A stretch of 64,000 nt of DNA from Oscillospiraceae bacterium (GCA_015068665.1 SVKB01000009.1:1-64000); one strand, 5' to 3'; positions 42,219 through 51,436 are shown, counted from the first letter of the stretch. The notes: generated by a model from the sequence alone, not told the origin. Numbers and translations: made by a program.

Positions 42219-42224
42219 TATAAT
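42219..42224 (+). promoter_or_regulatory. Possible -10 element of the FtsH-like gene
   Basis: TATAAT 34 bp before the ATG, with no convincing -35. Two copies of atgtccc (42190 and 42201) lie where a regulator could bind. Confidence 0.3.
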
Positions 42225-42257
42225 AAGCCTGTAATAAAAATAACAGGAGGAAAAAAT

Positions 42258-43520
42258 ATGAACAGCTTTGAAAAAATTATTGGTTACGATTCTATTAAAA
42301 CCGAGCTTATGCAGATATGTGATATGATAAAAAATCCTGACATATATTCTGCACTTGGCGCCAAGCTTCCAAGAGGAGTGTTATTATATGGACCTCCGGG
42401 GTTGGGAAAAACAATGATGGCAAAATGCTTTATCGAGGAAAGCGGATTACCGTCCTTTACAGTAAGAAAAGTGAAAAGTGAAGACTTTGTTGAATACATA
42501 ACTGAAATTTTTAGTAAGGCCGGGGAAAGCGGACCTTCAATTGTTTTTCTTGATGATATGGATAAATTTGCCAATGAGGATGACGAGCATGTGGATGCCG
42601 AAGAATATGTTGCGATTCAGGCAGCCATTGACGGGGTAAGGGATAAAGCAGTTTTCGTAATTGCAACAGCAAACGAGCTTTGGAAGCTCCCGAAATCTCT
42701 TTTAAGATCGGGGAGATTTGATAGGGATATAGAGTTTTTTTCACCTAATGAAACCGACTGTAAAAAAATTATAGAACATTATCTGGCGGATAAAAGTGTT
42801 TCAGATAAACTGAATATAGATGATATTTCCAAAATGATTACCTACAGCTCCTGTGCCGATCTGGAGGTTATTATAAATGAGGCGGCAATTGAGGCAGGCT
42901 TCAAACGAAAGGCTAAAATAGATATGGATGATGTTGTGAAGGCGGTACTGAAAAAAGAGTATAACGCTCCCGACGAATTGACTAAGGTATCTGAAGCCGA
43001 GCTCAAAAAAGTAGCTTTTCACGAAGCGGGACATGTTGTAATGAGTGACATTTTATGCCCCGGAAGTGTTGGACTGGCTTCTTTAAGAGTAAGCGGTAAT
43101 GAATCGGTTGGAGGCTTTGTAAGAAGATGTAAGAAGCTTAAAAATGCCGAGGAGCATGCTCTTGTTTCTTTGGCGGGAAAGGTCGCCGTGGAATTATATT
43201 ATGGAGAATGTGCGGATGGTTGTTCATCTGATGTAAGCAGAGCTACCGATCAGATAAGAAGGGAAATGGCTGCCAACGGTTTAATGGGCTTTGGAATGCT
43301 TGACGTAAGCTGCAGATATGAAGGAGAGCGCTCGCCCGGTTATCTGGAAAGAAGCGAGGCTGTTGTTCAAAGTGAGCTTCACCGTATTATGTATAAGGCT
43401 AAAAGCCTGTTGCTTAAGAATAAAAACTATCTTGAAGCCGTTGTAAATGCTCTTCTTGAAAAGGAAACTCTGGTGGCATCTGACGTTTTGAAAATAAAGG
43501 AGAAGCTTCAGACTGAATAA
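42258..43520 (+). CDS. Soluble FtsH-like AAA+ zinc protease
   Basis: A 420-residue ATP-dependent metalloprotease with the domain order of FtsH but no transmembrane N-terminus. Walker A G-P-P-G-L-G-K-T is at 45-52, Walker B V-F-L-D-D-M-D at 96-102, and the arginine region L-L-R-S-G-R-F-D-R-D near 149-158. The M41 zinc motif H-E-A-G-H is at 255-259 and the third-ligand region G-C-S-S-D-V-S-R-A-T follows. All catalytic residues look intact. The ATG at 42258 follows aggagg and leaves out an upstream in-frame hydrophobic stretch that reads like noncoding DNA. Substrates are unknown. Confidence 0.85.
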   Translation: MNSFEKIIGYDSIKTELMQICDMIKNPDIYSALGAKLPRGVLLYGPPGLGKTMMAKCFIEESGLPSFTVRKVKSEDFVEYITEIFSKAGESGPSIVFLDDMDKFANEDDEHVDAEEYVAIQAAIDGVRDKAVFVIATANELWKLPKSLLRSGRFDRDIEFFSPNETDCKKIIEHYLADKSVSDKLNIDDISKMITYSSCADLEVIINEAAIEAGFKRKAKIDMDDVVKAVLKKEYNAPDELTKVSEAELKKVAFHEAGHVVMSDILCPGSVGLASLRVSGNESVGGFVRRCKKLKNAEEHALVSLAGKVAVELYYGECADGCSSDVSRATDQIRREMAANGLMGFGMLDVSCRYEGERSPGYLERSEAVVQSELHRIMYKAKSLLLKNKNYLEAVVNALLEKETLVASDVLKIKEKLQTE

Positions 43521-43566
43521 TTTTCAAGGCACAATGCTTGACTTTAGTGATGTTTTATTCGTCAAC

Positions 43567-43618
43567 AATATGCCGGGCGATTTAAAAAACGCTCGGCATA
43601 TTTTGCCTGCTTTTTTAA
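43567..43618 (+). terminator. Terminator after the FtsH-like gene
   Basis: Thirteen-bp stem aatatgccgggcg / cgctcggcatatt (one G-U pair), 10-nt loop, then T-rich DNA after a short gap. Confidence 0.75.
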
Positions 43619-43691
43619 AAACTCTTTTTTAGTATAGATTTTTCTTTCTGTATGTTATATAATAAATATAAGCATGATGATAAATTACGGC

Positions 43692-43968
43692 TAGTGCAGT
43701 AATACTCGAACCCAATATGGTTTTAAAATGGAAATTTCGCGTAATATGGCAGAAATTCCTGCAAACATACGAAAGTATAATTCTTGAAATTTCTTTATCT
43801 TACCCAAAATTTCTGATTTTAAAACTCGCAGACCTTAAATCTTGGGAAATTTTCAAGATTTTTGATGCGGAGTCTGCAGTCAGGCTTGTCGCCTTACAAA
43901 GACGACAAATTAAAAAGATTGTAATTTAACAGATATAAGGCATATTGTGTTCAAGTCTTACTGCACTA
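43692..43968. mobile_element. MITE-like element with 28-bp terminal inverted repeats
   Basis: Arms 43692-43719 (begins tagtgcagtaa) and 43941-43968 (ends ttactgcacta) match at 25 of 28 positions as inverted repeats around about 220 bp. The interior has further symmetry: aaatcttg / caagattt and gcagac / gtctgc. It contains no credible gene; a 70-codon open frame inside has no ribosome site or family likeness. No transposase is present. The right end is 27 bp before the next ATG, so the element may supply or alter that gene's promoter. Confidence 0.7.
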
Positions 43969-43995
43969 AGTCTTTTATTTGTCATAGGAGAAAAT

Positions 43996-44466
43996 ATGAA
44001 AAAGAATTTGTTTTTTGAGAATGCAAGACTTCTTAATGAAAAATTAAATATTATCCCTTTAATGTACGGCTCTTTGGGACTGGAATACCTGACGGGAGAA
44101 AACCTTGACTCTGATGATATAGACATTCTGATTCCTGAAGGTTATCTTACTGAAAAATGGAATAGCTTTAAAAAACTGCTTACCGCCGAAGGCTTTGCTT
44201 TAGCCGATGAGCGCGAGCACAGTTTTTTAAAAGACGGTATCAGCTACTCCTATGCATCCCTTGAAGAGCTTGAAGACTTTGCAGGAATAAATTCTTCAGG
44301 AATAGATAAACTGACTGTTGAAAATTCTGAATTTCTTTTGCTTAATCTTAACCAGTATCTTTGTGTCTATCAGGCATCTTTGTTGGACGGATACCGAGTG
44401 GAGGTAAGAGGTAAGAAGGATAATGATAAGATTTTACTGATTAAAAGTTTACTTGGGAATATATAA
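43996..44466 (+). CDS. Nucleotidyltransferase-fold small protein
   Basis: A 156-residue protein with a minimal nucleotidyltransferase-like motif: Y-G-S-L-G-L-E followed by D-S-D-D-I-D-I-L-I-P (residues about 24-46), the G-S-x(n)-D-x-D pattern of that superfamily. The C-terminal part contains V-E-N-S-E-F-L-L-L-N-L-N-Q-Y-L and a basic tail. Homologues are sometimes labelled phosphoribosylanthranilate isomerase in databases, which the sequence does not support. The ATG at 43996 follows aggaga; an upstream in-frame start would lie within the MITE-like element. Function unknown. Confidence 0.72.
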   Translation: MKKNLFFENARLLNEKLNIIPLMYGSLGLEYLTGENLDSDDIDILIPEGYLTEKWNSFKKLLTAEGFALADEREHSFLKDGISYSYASLEELEDFAGINSSGIDKLTVENSEFLLLNLNQYLCVYQASLLDGYRVEVRGKKDNDKILLIKSLLGNI

Positions 44467-44481
44467 TAAAGGAGGAATAAA

Positions 44482-45255
44482 ATGAAAGCGGTAATAACAG
44501 GTGCCAGCTCGGGGCTTGGCAGGGATATGGCTATAATTTTATCGGAAATGGGATATGATATTGTAGCAATAGCCCGTAGAGAAGAACTGCTTGAAGATTT
44601 AAAAAAACAGGCAAAAACAAATGTCATTACAGTCTGCGCCGATGTAACAAAAAAAGAGGACATAGAAAAAATATCAGCATATCTTGACGATGCAGATGTA
44701 TTTATAAATAATGCAGGCTTTGGAGTGTTCGGTTCCTTTTGTGAATCATCTTTAGAGGATGAACTAAGGATGCTTGATACCAATGTTAAGGCGGTACATA
44801 TTTTAACCAAGCTTTCAGCAAAAAAATTTAAAGAAAAAAACAAAGGACACATACTGAATGTGGCATCAGTTGCGGCATTTTTTCCCGGACCTTTATTTGG
44901 TGCATATTACAGCACAAAGGCTTATGTTTTCCGTCTTACTGAAGCTCTCTATGAGGAGCTTAAGCAGGAAAAATCAAATGTCAGAGTGTCGGTGCTTTGT
45001 CCGGGCCCCGTTAAAACCGGTTTCGAACAGGTGGCAGGTGTAAGCTTCGGTAGCGGTGATGAGCCCGGGCGTGACCTGATAATATCTGACAGTAAAAAGG
45101 TATCCCGCTATGCAATAAAAATGATGTTTAAGGGAAAGCTTATAATAGTTCCCGGCTTGCTTATGAAAATTGCTGTTTTCGCAAGACGTATTTTATCCGA
45201 AAAGATGTTATGTAAATTTTTGTATATATTACAAAGTAAGAAATTTGTTAAGTAA
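44482..45255 (+). CDS. Short-chain dehydrogenase/reductase family oxidoreductase
   Basis: Classical SDR of 257 aa with NAD(P)-binding T-G-A-S-S-G-L-G at residues 6-13, the I-N-N-A-G-F-G motif, catalytic Ser in N-V-A-S-V-A and Y-S-T-K (Tyr/Lys). The C-terminal region after about 200 has a hydrophobic helix rich in Ile and Leu, suggesting membrane association as in the YqjQ/DltE-like SDRs. The substrate is not predictable. A strong aaaggagg site is present and it lies 15 bp after the preceding gene and 13 bp before pepD. Confidence 0.9.
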   Translation: MKAVITGASSGLGRDMAIILSEMGYDIVAIARREELLEDLKKQAKTNVITVCADVTKKEDIEKISAYLDDADVFINNAGFGVFGSFCESSLEDELRMLDTNVKAVHILTKLSAKKFKEKNKGHILNVASVAAFFPGPLFGAYYSTKAYVFRLTEALYEELKQEKSNVRVSVLCPGPVKTGFEQVAGVSFGSGDEPGRDLIISDSKKVSRYAIKMMFKGKLIIVPGLLMKIAVFARRILSEKMLCKFLYILQSKKFVK

Positions 45256-45268
45256 AGAGGTATGAGAA

Positions 45269-46702
45269 ATGGAAGCAATACTCAATTTAGAGCCAAAAAG
45301 AGTTTTTTATTATTTTAGTGAAATTTCAAAAATTCCCCACGGTTCGGGGAATACTAAAAAAATAAGTGATTTTTGTGTTGAATTTGCCAGAAAAGAGGGC
45401 TTAAGATATATTCAGGATGAGTTTAACAATGTTATAATTTTTAAATCCGCGCAAAATACAGTAAGTGATAAAACCGTTATGCTTCAGGGACATCTGGATA
45501 TGGTATGTGAAAAGGAGCCCGGATATGATATTGATTTTTCAAATGATCCGATTGCTCTTAAGGTTGACGGTGACTGGATTAGAGCAGAAGGCACGACGTT
45601 GGGCGGCGACGATGGCATCGCAATAGCTTATGCTCTTGCAGTTTTGGAGGATAAAAGCATTGTTCACCCTGATATAGAGGCTATATTTACCGTTGACGAG
45701 GAAATTGGTCTTATTGGTGCAAATTCCATTGATTTAACCGAAACGAAAGGGAATATCCTTCTTAATATTGACAGCGAACAGGAAGGGATTTTTACCGTAA
45801 GTTGTGCAGGCGGTGCGACTGTAAGCTGTGTACTTCCTCTTAATTACAGTATGTCAAAGGGTATCGGATACAAAGTTTGTATTGATGGCTTGCTTGGCGG
45901 TCATTCAGGTGTTGAAATAGATAAATACAGAGCAAATTCGAATATACTTGCGGCACGTCTTTTAAATATACTGTGTGACAAATACAGTATTAAGCTTATT
46001 TCCTTAAACGGAGGCTTAAAAGATAATGCCATTCCTAATCTTACGGTGCTTGAAATCTTATCCGACAGTGATATTGAAGATACGGTAAAGGAATTTGAAA
46101 GGGAAGTGAGAAACGAATTTCGTGTTTCCGACCCTGATTTGAAAATTACCGTTGAAAAAAAACGGTTCGAAGGAATGGCAACGGATGAAGAGCTGACATT
46201 AAAAGCCTCCAGGCTTCTTCTCGCACAGCCAAACGGTATTATAAATATGGATCTTGAAATACCGGGACTTGTTAAAACCTCACTTAATATGGGAATTCTA
46301 AAAACCGATCCCGAAAAAATGGAATTTTCCTATTCGGTAAGAAGCTCACTTAAAAGTGAGAAAAGTGCTCTTATTGAAAAAATAAAAGCAGTATCTGAGC
46401 TGGCAGGTGCTAAAACCAATGTTTCCGGGGAATATTCACCCTGGGAATATCGGGCTGATTCAGATTTAAGAGGGAAGGTAACAGCTGTTTACGAAAGACT
46501 TTTCGGGAAAGCTCCGAAGTATGAGGCCATTCATGCCGGACTGGAATGCGGTGTCCTTGCAGAAAAAATTGATAACCTTGATGCGGTATCCTTCGGCCCC
46601 GATATGCCGGATATCCATACACCAAAGGAAAGAGCCTCTATCGCTTCAGTAAAAAGAGTCTGGGATTTTCTTATTGAGCTGTTAGCCGATTTATGTAATT
46701 GA
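45269..46702 (+). CDS. pepD: Aminoacyl-histidine dipeptidase (M20, PepD)
   Basis: Zinc dipeptidase of the M20C family (477 aa) that cleaves Xaa-His and other dipeptides. Metal-site motifs: L-Q-G-H-L-D-M-V-C-E, T-L-G-G-D-D-G-I-A, V-D-E-E-I-G (catalytic Glu) and a late A-I-H-A-G-L-E-C-G. A dimerisation lid domain occupies the middle (around 200-370). There is no signal peptide, so it acts in the cytoplasm on imported peptides. The stop overlaps the possible upstream start of the next gene. Confidence 0.94.
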   Translation: MEAILNLEPKRVFYYFSEISKIPHGSGNTKKISDFCVEFARKEGLRYIQDEFNNVIIFKSAQNTVSDKTVMLQGHLDMVCEKEPGYDIDFSNDPIALKVDGDWIRAEGTTLGGDDGIAIAYALAVLEDKSIVHPDIEAIFTVDEEIGLIGANSIDLTETKGNILLNIDSEQEGIFTVSCAGGATVSCVLPLNYSMSKGIGYKVCIDGLLGGHSGVEIDKYRANSNILAARLLNILCDKYSIKLISLNGGLKDNAIPNLTVLEILSDSDIEDTVKEFEREVRNEFRVSDPDLKITVEKKRFEGMATDEELTLKASRLLLAQPNGIINMDLEIPGLVKTSLNMGILKTDPEKMEFSYSVRSSLKSEKSALIEKIKAVSELAGAKTNVSGEYSPWEYRADSDLRGKVTAVYERLFGKAPKYEAIHAGLECGVLAEKIDNLDAVSFGPDMPDIHTPKERASIASVKRVWDFLIELLADLCN

Positions 46703-46707
46703 CGGTT

Positions 46708-47964
46708 ATGGAAAAATATTATTTATGTATTGATTTAAAAAGCTTTTTCGCATCAGTAGAGTGCGTTGAACGTGGACTTGATCCCTTTGAAACAAATCTT
46801 GTGGTATCTGATTCCACGAGGGGGAAGGGGGCAATTTGCCTTGCGGTTTCTCCTGCACTTAAATCACGGGGTGTTGCCAACCGTTGCCGTTTGTTCGAAA
46901 TACCCGATACAATCGAATATCTTGTTGCAAAGCCGAGAATGAATCTGTATATAGAATATTCCGCAAATATTTATGAAACCTACCTTAAATATATCTCAAA
47001 GGAAGATATTCATATTTATTCCATTGACGAATGCTTTTTTGATATCACCTCTTATCTCGAACTTTATAACAAGACTCCACGCGAGCTTGCGGTAATGCTT
47101 ATAGATGCAGTCTACAAAAGAACGGGAGTGCGTGCCACTGCCGGAATAGGAACTAATCTTTTTCTTGCCAAGGTAGCTCTTGATATAACTGCCAAACATG
47201 CTGATGATTTTATAGGCTATCTTGATATTGATGAGTTTAAAAAAAGCATCTGGCACCATAAACCCATGACCGATGTATGGAATGTGGGCAGGGGAATTGC
47301 TAACCGTCTTGAAAAATACGGAGTATATGACCTTTATGGGATAACCGGGATGGATGAGCGTATTCTTTACCGCGAATTCGGTGTAAACGCTGAATATCTT
47401 ATCGATCATGCAAAGGGAATTGAGCCCTGTACCATAGCTGACATAAAGAATTATGAGACAAAAACAACCTCGCTTTCAAACAGTCAGATTTTATTTGAGG
47501 ATTACAGCTTTAATGATGCACGACTGGTGCTGAAGGAAATGGTTGATATCTTAGTGCTGGAACTTGTGGATAAAAATTTAGTTACAAATACAATAAGTCT
47601 CAGGATAGGCTATTCCGATTCCGGAGTTAAATCAACAGGTGGTTCCCTGAATATAGGAAATTATACAAATTCGCAAAAAAAGCTTACCGATATTTTTATG
47701 GATTATTATGATAAGACCACTCATAAAAATGCTCCGATAAGAAAGCTTACAGTAGTTTTAAATAATCTTGTGGTTGAAGAATATCTGAATCTTGATTTTT
47801 TTTCGGATTTTGTTTTCGATGAAAAAGAAAGAAAGAAGCAAAAGGCAATAATTGAAATCAAAAAAAAGTACGGAAAAAATGCAATCCTGAAGGGAATGAA
47901 TTATAAGGAAAAAGCAACGGGCAGAATAAGAAATAAGCTTGTGGGAGGTCATAACGGTGATTGA
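46708..47964 (+). CDS. Y-family DNA polymerase (UmuC/UvrX type)
   Basis: A 418-residue error-prone polymerase for translesion synthesis. Catalytic residues are seen in C-I-D-L-K-S-F-F-A-S-V-E near the start and in S-I-D-E-C-F-F-D; the little-finger domain follows, and R-A-T-A-G-I-G-T-N-L-F-L-A-K is typical. It resembles the Bacillus UvrX/YqjW group rather than DinB, which fits the YolD-like gene immediately after it. The ATG at 46708 is used; a TTG at 46699 overlapping the pepD stop is possible. No LexA box is obvious, so damage control cannot be judged. Confidence 0.92.
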   Translation: MEKYYLCIDLKSFFASVECVERGLDPFETNLVVSDSTRGKGAICLAVSPALKSRGVANRCRLFEIPDTIEYLVAKPRMNLYIEYSANIYETYLKYISKEDIHIYSIDECFFDITSYLELYNKTPRELAVMLIDAVYKRTGVRATAGIGTNLFLAKVALDITAKHADDFIGYLDIDEFKKSIWHHKPMTDVWNVGRGIANRLEKYGVYDLYGITGMDERILYREFGVNAEYLIDHAKGIEPCTIADIKNYETKTTSLSNSQILFEDYSFNDARLVLKEMVDILVLELVDKNLVTNTISLRIGYSDSGVKSTGGSLNIGNYTNSQKKLTDIFMDYYDKTTHKNAPIRKLTVVLNNLVVEEYLNLDFFSDFVFDEKERKKQKAIIEIKKKYGKNAILKGMNYKEKATGRIRNKLVGGHNGD

Positions 47965-48283
47965 CAGAGCAAAACAATTTTCTCCTTTTTCACCTCTAAA
48001 GGGCTTTTATTCAAAAATTCTCGAGAAAGAAAAGATTGTTGTTCCCCGACATGAGATGCTTGAGGATAAGGCTCAGGATTTAAGTCAAAAACTTAATCTT
48101 ATAAAAAAAGGTATGATGGTAAAAATCATCTGGTACCGTGAAGGTGAATATGTAAAAAAAGAGGGGATGGTATCAAAAATTGATAACGAAAGAGAAAAGC
48201 TCACGGTTGTCAAGGAGGATATATTTTTTACGGATATATGGGATATAGAGCTTGAGGAAAATAATCCCGAGAATATATTTTAG
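47957..48283 (+). CDS. YolD-like family protein
   Basis: A 108-residue member of the YolD group, small proteins encoded next to UvrX/UmuC-type polymerases in Firmicutes and proposed to act like UmuD. The opening I-D-R-A-K-Q-F-S-P-F-S-P-L-K-G-F is the family signature, and the C-terminal half forms a beta-rich segment. The GTG at 47957 is preferred because ggaggt lies 8 nt upstream; it overlaps the polymerase stop, so the two proteins are probably made together. The next promoter begins 4 bp after the stop. Confidence 0.88.
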   Translation: MIDRAKQFSPFSPLKGFYSKILEKEKIVVPRHEMLEDKAQDLSQKLNLIKKGMMVKIIWYREGEYVKKEGMVSKIDNEREKLTVVKEDIFFTDIWDIELEENNPENIF

Positions 48284-48286
48284 GGG

Positions 48287-48315
48287 TTGACATTTTAAAA
48301 AAAGTGATGTACAAT
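48287..48315 (+). promoter_or_regulatory. Promoter of the riboswitch-pflBA unit
   Basis: TTGACA, 17 nt, TACAAT, ending just before the riboswitch aptamer. Confidence 0.7.
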
Positions 48316-48321
48316 ACCCTT

Positions 48322-48394
48322 AGATATATTGCTGACGGATTTTGTGGAATTAACCACAATGTGATATATCGTATATTAGCCGACCGTCTGGGCA
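48322..48394 (+). promoter_or_regulatory. ZTP (pfl motif) riboswitch aptamer
   Basis: P1 is formed by agatatat and gatatatc. Inside it, ctgacgga, gtgg-aattaa-ccac and a purine-rich return match the first pfl-motif subdomain. The 3' subdomain gccgaccgtctgggca is the family's most conserved block (consensus ccgcctgggca). The family senses ZTP/ZMP, signals of low 10-formyl-tetrahydrofolate. It lies directly ahead of pflB, one of the known contexts. Ligand binding raises expression in this family. Confidence 0.88.
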
Positions 48395-48423
48395 TTTCTT
48401 TGAAAAGAGAAATGTCCTTTTTT
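48390..48423 (+). terminator. Riboswitch-controlled attenuator
   Basis: Stem gggcatttct / agaaatgtcc followed by six Ts. The left arm is built from the conserved gggca of the aptamer, so ligand binding and termination exclude each other. Confidence 0.85.
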
Positions 48424-48463
48424 AATGATTTTTAGTAAAAGGGAATGAAAGGAGAATGATAAT

Positions 48464-50689
48464 ATGAGTTTCTGGAATGGCTTTAAAGGTGAAAAATGGA
48501 AAAATGAAATTAACGTTTCCGATTTTATTTCTGAAAACTATACTGAATATACAGGAGACGACAGCTTTTTGGAGGGGATTACCCCGAAAACCGAAAAAAT
48601 ACTGTCCGATACAAAAGAGCTTTTGAAAAAAGAGCATGAAAACGGCGGAGTGCTGGATGTTGACACATCTACCGTTACATCACTTCTTAATTTTGGCCCG
48701 GGGTATGTTGATAAAGAAAATGAGGTAATTGTCGGACTTCAGACCGATGCACCCCTTAAGCGTGGTGTTAATCCCTTTGGCGGTATAAGAATGGCAAGAG
48801 GTGCCTGCGAAGCTTACGGCTACAAGCTGTCAGATGAGGTTGAAAATCAGTTTAAGTATAAGACAACCCATAATGACGGTGTTTTCAGCGTATATACAGA
48901 TGAAATGCGCCGTGTAAGAAAAGCGGGAATACTTACAGGGCTTCCCGATGCGTACGGCAGAGGCAGAATAATAGGTGACTACAGAAGGGTTGCTCTTTAC
49001 GGTGTTGACCGACTAATTGAAGAAAAGATAAAGGATAAAAAAGCACTTGCCTATAATAATATGACTGAAGAAAATATCCGTTTAAGTGAGGAAATCTATA
49101 AGCAGATATCCTTCCTTGAGGCTCTTAAGAAAATGGCTTTAATGTACGGATATGATATATCCGTGCCTGCAAAGAATGCCCGTGAAGCGGTTCAATGGTT
49201 GTATTTTGCATATCTTGGAGCAGTTAAAGAGCAAAACGGCGCTGCGATGAGTCTTGGCAGAAACACCGCCTTTTTGGATATCTATATCAAGCGTGATATT
49301 GATAACGGAATTCTTGACGAAAAGGGCGCTCAGGAACTGGTGGATCAGTTTGTTTTAAAACTGAGAATTGTAAGACACTTAAGAACTCCCGAGTATAATG
49401 ACCTTTTTGGAGGAGATCCCGTGTGGATTACCGAAAGCATAGGTGGTATGTTTGATGATAAAAAATCCTATGTTACAAAAACTGCATACCGTTTTATGCA
49501 TACTCTTTATAATCTGGGAACTGCTCCCGAGCCTAATATTACTATATTATGGTCAGAGCATCTTCCCGAAAGCTTTAAAAAATATGTTGCAAAGGTTTCC
49601 ATTGATACCGATTCAATTCAGTATGAAAATGACGATATTATGCGTGAAAAATACGGAAACGACTATGCCATTGCCTGCTGTGTATCAGCTATGCAGGTTG
49701 GTAAGCAAATGCAATTTTTCGGTGCCCGATGTAATCTTGCCAAGCTTCTTTTAATGGCACTTAACGGAGGAAAGAATGAAAAAGACGGTGTTCAGGTAGG
49801 ACCTGTCATTGAGCCTGTTTCCGACGGGGTGCTTGATTATGAGGATGTATTAAAAAGATTCAATGTATATAAGGAGTGGTTGTGCCGTTTATATGTCAAC
49901 ACCATGAATGTTATTCACTATATGCATGACAAATATGCTTATGAAAAGCTTCAGATGGCACTTCACGATACAAATGTTGGCAGATTTATGGCTTTTGGTG
50001 TGGCAGGTCTTTCGGTTTTGTGCGATTCTCTCAGTGCAATCAAATACGCAAAGGTTACACCCGTAAAGAATGAAGACGGAATAGTATGTGATTTTACAGT
50101 TGAAGGTGATTTCCCGAAATACGGAAACGATGATGACCGTGTTGATATGATTGCCTGTGAAATACTTGAGGACTTTTATAACGAGCTTACCAAAACCCCG
50201 ACCTATAAAAATGCAAAGCATACTCTTTCGGTTTTAACCATTACTTCAAATGTTGTTTACGGTAAGAAAACAGGTGCAACACCTGACGGAAGAAAATGCG
50301 GTGAGCCCTTTGCACCCGGTGCCAACCCTATGCATAACCGTGAAACAAACGGTGCTCTGGCATCCTTGAATTCCGTGAGCAAGATTTCCTATGACTACTG
50401 TCAGGACGGTATTTCAAACACCTTTACAATTGTTCCGGAAGCACTCGGTAAAACCAAAGAGGAAAGAATTGATAATCTGGTAGCAATTCTTAACGGTTAC
50501 TTTATAAATAAAGCTCATCACATCAATGTTAATGTTATGAACAGGGATATTCTGATTGACTGCTATAACCATCCTGAAAAATATCCTAATCTTACAATCA
50601 GAGTTTCCGGCTATGCGGTTAATTTCCACAAGCTTAATAAGGAGCAGCAGCAGGAGGTTATCAAAAGAACCTTCCACGGCAATATTTAA
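48464..50689 (+). CDS. pflB: Pyruvate formate-lyase
   Basis: Glycyl-radical enzyme (741 aa) that converts pyruvate and CoA to acetyl-CoA and formate without oxygen. The adjacent active-site cysteines lie in [10 protein letters not shown], and the radical glycine is Gly716 in R-V-S-G-Y-A-V near the C-terminus. [17 protein letters not shown] is the PFL-specific block that separates it from diol dehydratases. A good aaaggaga site is present. It is under a ZTP riboswitch and is followed 3 bp later by its activase. Confidence 0.97.
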   Translation: MSFWNGFKGEKWKNEINVSDFISENYTEYTGDDSFLEGITPKTEKILSDTKELLKKEHENGGVLDVDTSTVTSLLNFGPGYVDKENEVIVGLQTDAPLKRGVNPFGGIRMARGACEAYGYKLSDEVENQFKYKTTHNDGVFSVYTDEMRRVRKAGILTGLPDAYGRGRIIGDYRRVALYGVDRLIEEKIKDKKALAYNNMTEENIRLSEEIYKQISFLEALKKMALMYGYDISVPAKNAREAVQWLYFAYLGAVKEQNGAAMSLGRNTAFLDIYIKRDIDNGILDEKGAQELVDQFVLKLRIVRHLRTPEYNDLFGGDPVWITESIGGMFDDKKSYVTKTAYRFMHTLYNLGTAPEPNITILWSEHLPESFKKYVAKVSIDTDSIQYENDDIMREKYGNDYAIACCVSAMQVGKQMQFFGARCNLAKLLLMALNGGKNEKDGVQVGPVIEPVSDGVLDYEDVLKRFNVYKEWLCRLYVNTMNVIHYMHDKYAYEKLQMALHDTNVGRFMAFGVAGLSVLCDSLSAIKYAKVTPVKNEDGIVCDFTVEGDFPKYGNDDDRVDMIACEILEDFYNELTKTPTYKNAKHTLSVLTITSNVVYGKKTGATPDGRKCGEPFAPGANPMHNRETNGALASLNSVSKISYDYCQDGISNTFTIVPEALGKTKEERIDNLVAILNGYFINKAHHINVNVMNRDILIDCYNHPEKYPNLTIRVSGYAVNFHKLNKEQQQEVIKRTFHGNI

Positions 50690-50692
50690 GCT

Positions 50693-51385
50693 ATGATCAG
50701 TATAAATTCATATCAGTCCCTTGGTGCGGTGGACGGGCCCGGCGTAAGATTTGTTGTATTTTTACAAGGGTGTAATTTCAGATGTAAATACTGTCATAAT
50801 CCCGAAACGCTGGAATTTAAAGAAGATAATACAGTGTCACCCCGGGAGCTGGTTTCGAAAATTGAAAGGTATAAAAGCTTTATTTTTGAAAAGGGAGGGG
50901 TAACCTTCTCGGGCGGAGAGCCTCTTTGTCAGGCGGATAAACTTATTGAGGTTTTTGAAATGCTTAAAGAAAAGGGCTACCACATAGCACTTGATACCAA
51001 TGGCAGTATTTTAAATGACAGTGTAAAAAAGCTTCTTGAGCTTACCGACCTTGTGCTTCTTGACCTTAAAATGCCTGATAATCACCTTTACAGGGAATAT
51101 ACGGGCTGTGAGCTTGATATGCCTTTTGAGTTCTTTAAATATTTAAGTTCCGTAAACAAAAGGGTTTGGATAAGACAGGTTATCATTGAAGGTGTCAATG
51201 ATACGGATGCAAACATAGATTTTTTAAGAAGCTTAAAGAGATATGATAATGTTGAAAAAATTGAGCTTTTACCCTTTAAAAAGCTATGTGAAACAAAATA
51301 TTCTCAGATGGGAATTGAATTTCCTATGAAGGCTTTTAAGGAAACCGATTACAAAACAATTGAAAGATTATACAGTTTATTATAA
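50693..51385 (+). CDS. pflA: Pyruvate formate-lyase activating enzyme
   Basis: Radical SAM activase (230 aa) that generates the glycyl radical on PFL. The cluster motif C-N-F-R-C-K-Y-C-H-N (C-x3-C-x2-C) is near residue 28, with G-G-V-T-F-S-G-G-E-P as the SAM-binding block. V-D-G-P-G-V-R precedes the cluster motif, as expected. It begins 3 bp after the pflB stop with no recognisable ribosome-binding site in the gap; the caggagg 40 bp upstream is inside pflB, so translation probably depends on ribosomes finishing pflB. A terminator overlaps its stop. Confidence 0.96.
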   Translation: MISINSYQSLGAVDGPGVRFVVFLQGCNFRCKYCHNPETLEFKEDNTVSPRELVSKIERYKSFIFEKGGVTFSGGEPLCQADKLIEVFEMLKEKGYHIALDTNGSILNDSVKKLLELTDLVLLDLKMPDNHLYREYTGCELDMPFEFFKYLSSVNKRVWIRQVIIEGVNDTDANIDFLRSLKRYDNVEKIELLPFKKLCETKYSQMGIEFPMKAFKETDYKTIERLYSLL

Positions 51386-51414
51386 AAAATGCGGATTTTT
51401 TCCGCATTTTTTTT
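51386..51414 (+). terminator. Terminator of pflBA
   Basis: Stem aaaatgcgga / tccgcatttt with a 5-nt loop and a long T run, immediately after the pflA stop. Confidence 0.9.
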
Positions 51415-51436
51415 ATATAATTTAATGGTGATTAAT

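Noticed and set aside
42114-42257. N-terminal hydrophobic extension making the FtsH-like protein membrane-bound
   Set aside because: It overlaps the T run of a terminator hairpin, contains a likely -10 element, and a strong aggagg site precedes the ATG at 42258.
43717-43929. Open frame of 70 codons inside the MITE-like element
   Set aside because: It starts within an inverted-repeat arm, lacks a ribosome-binding site, and its composition follows the palindromic DNA.
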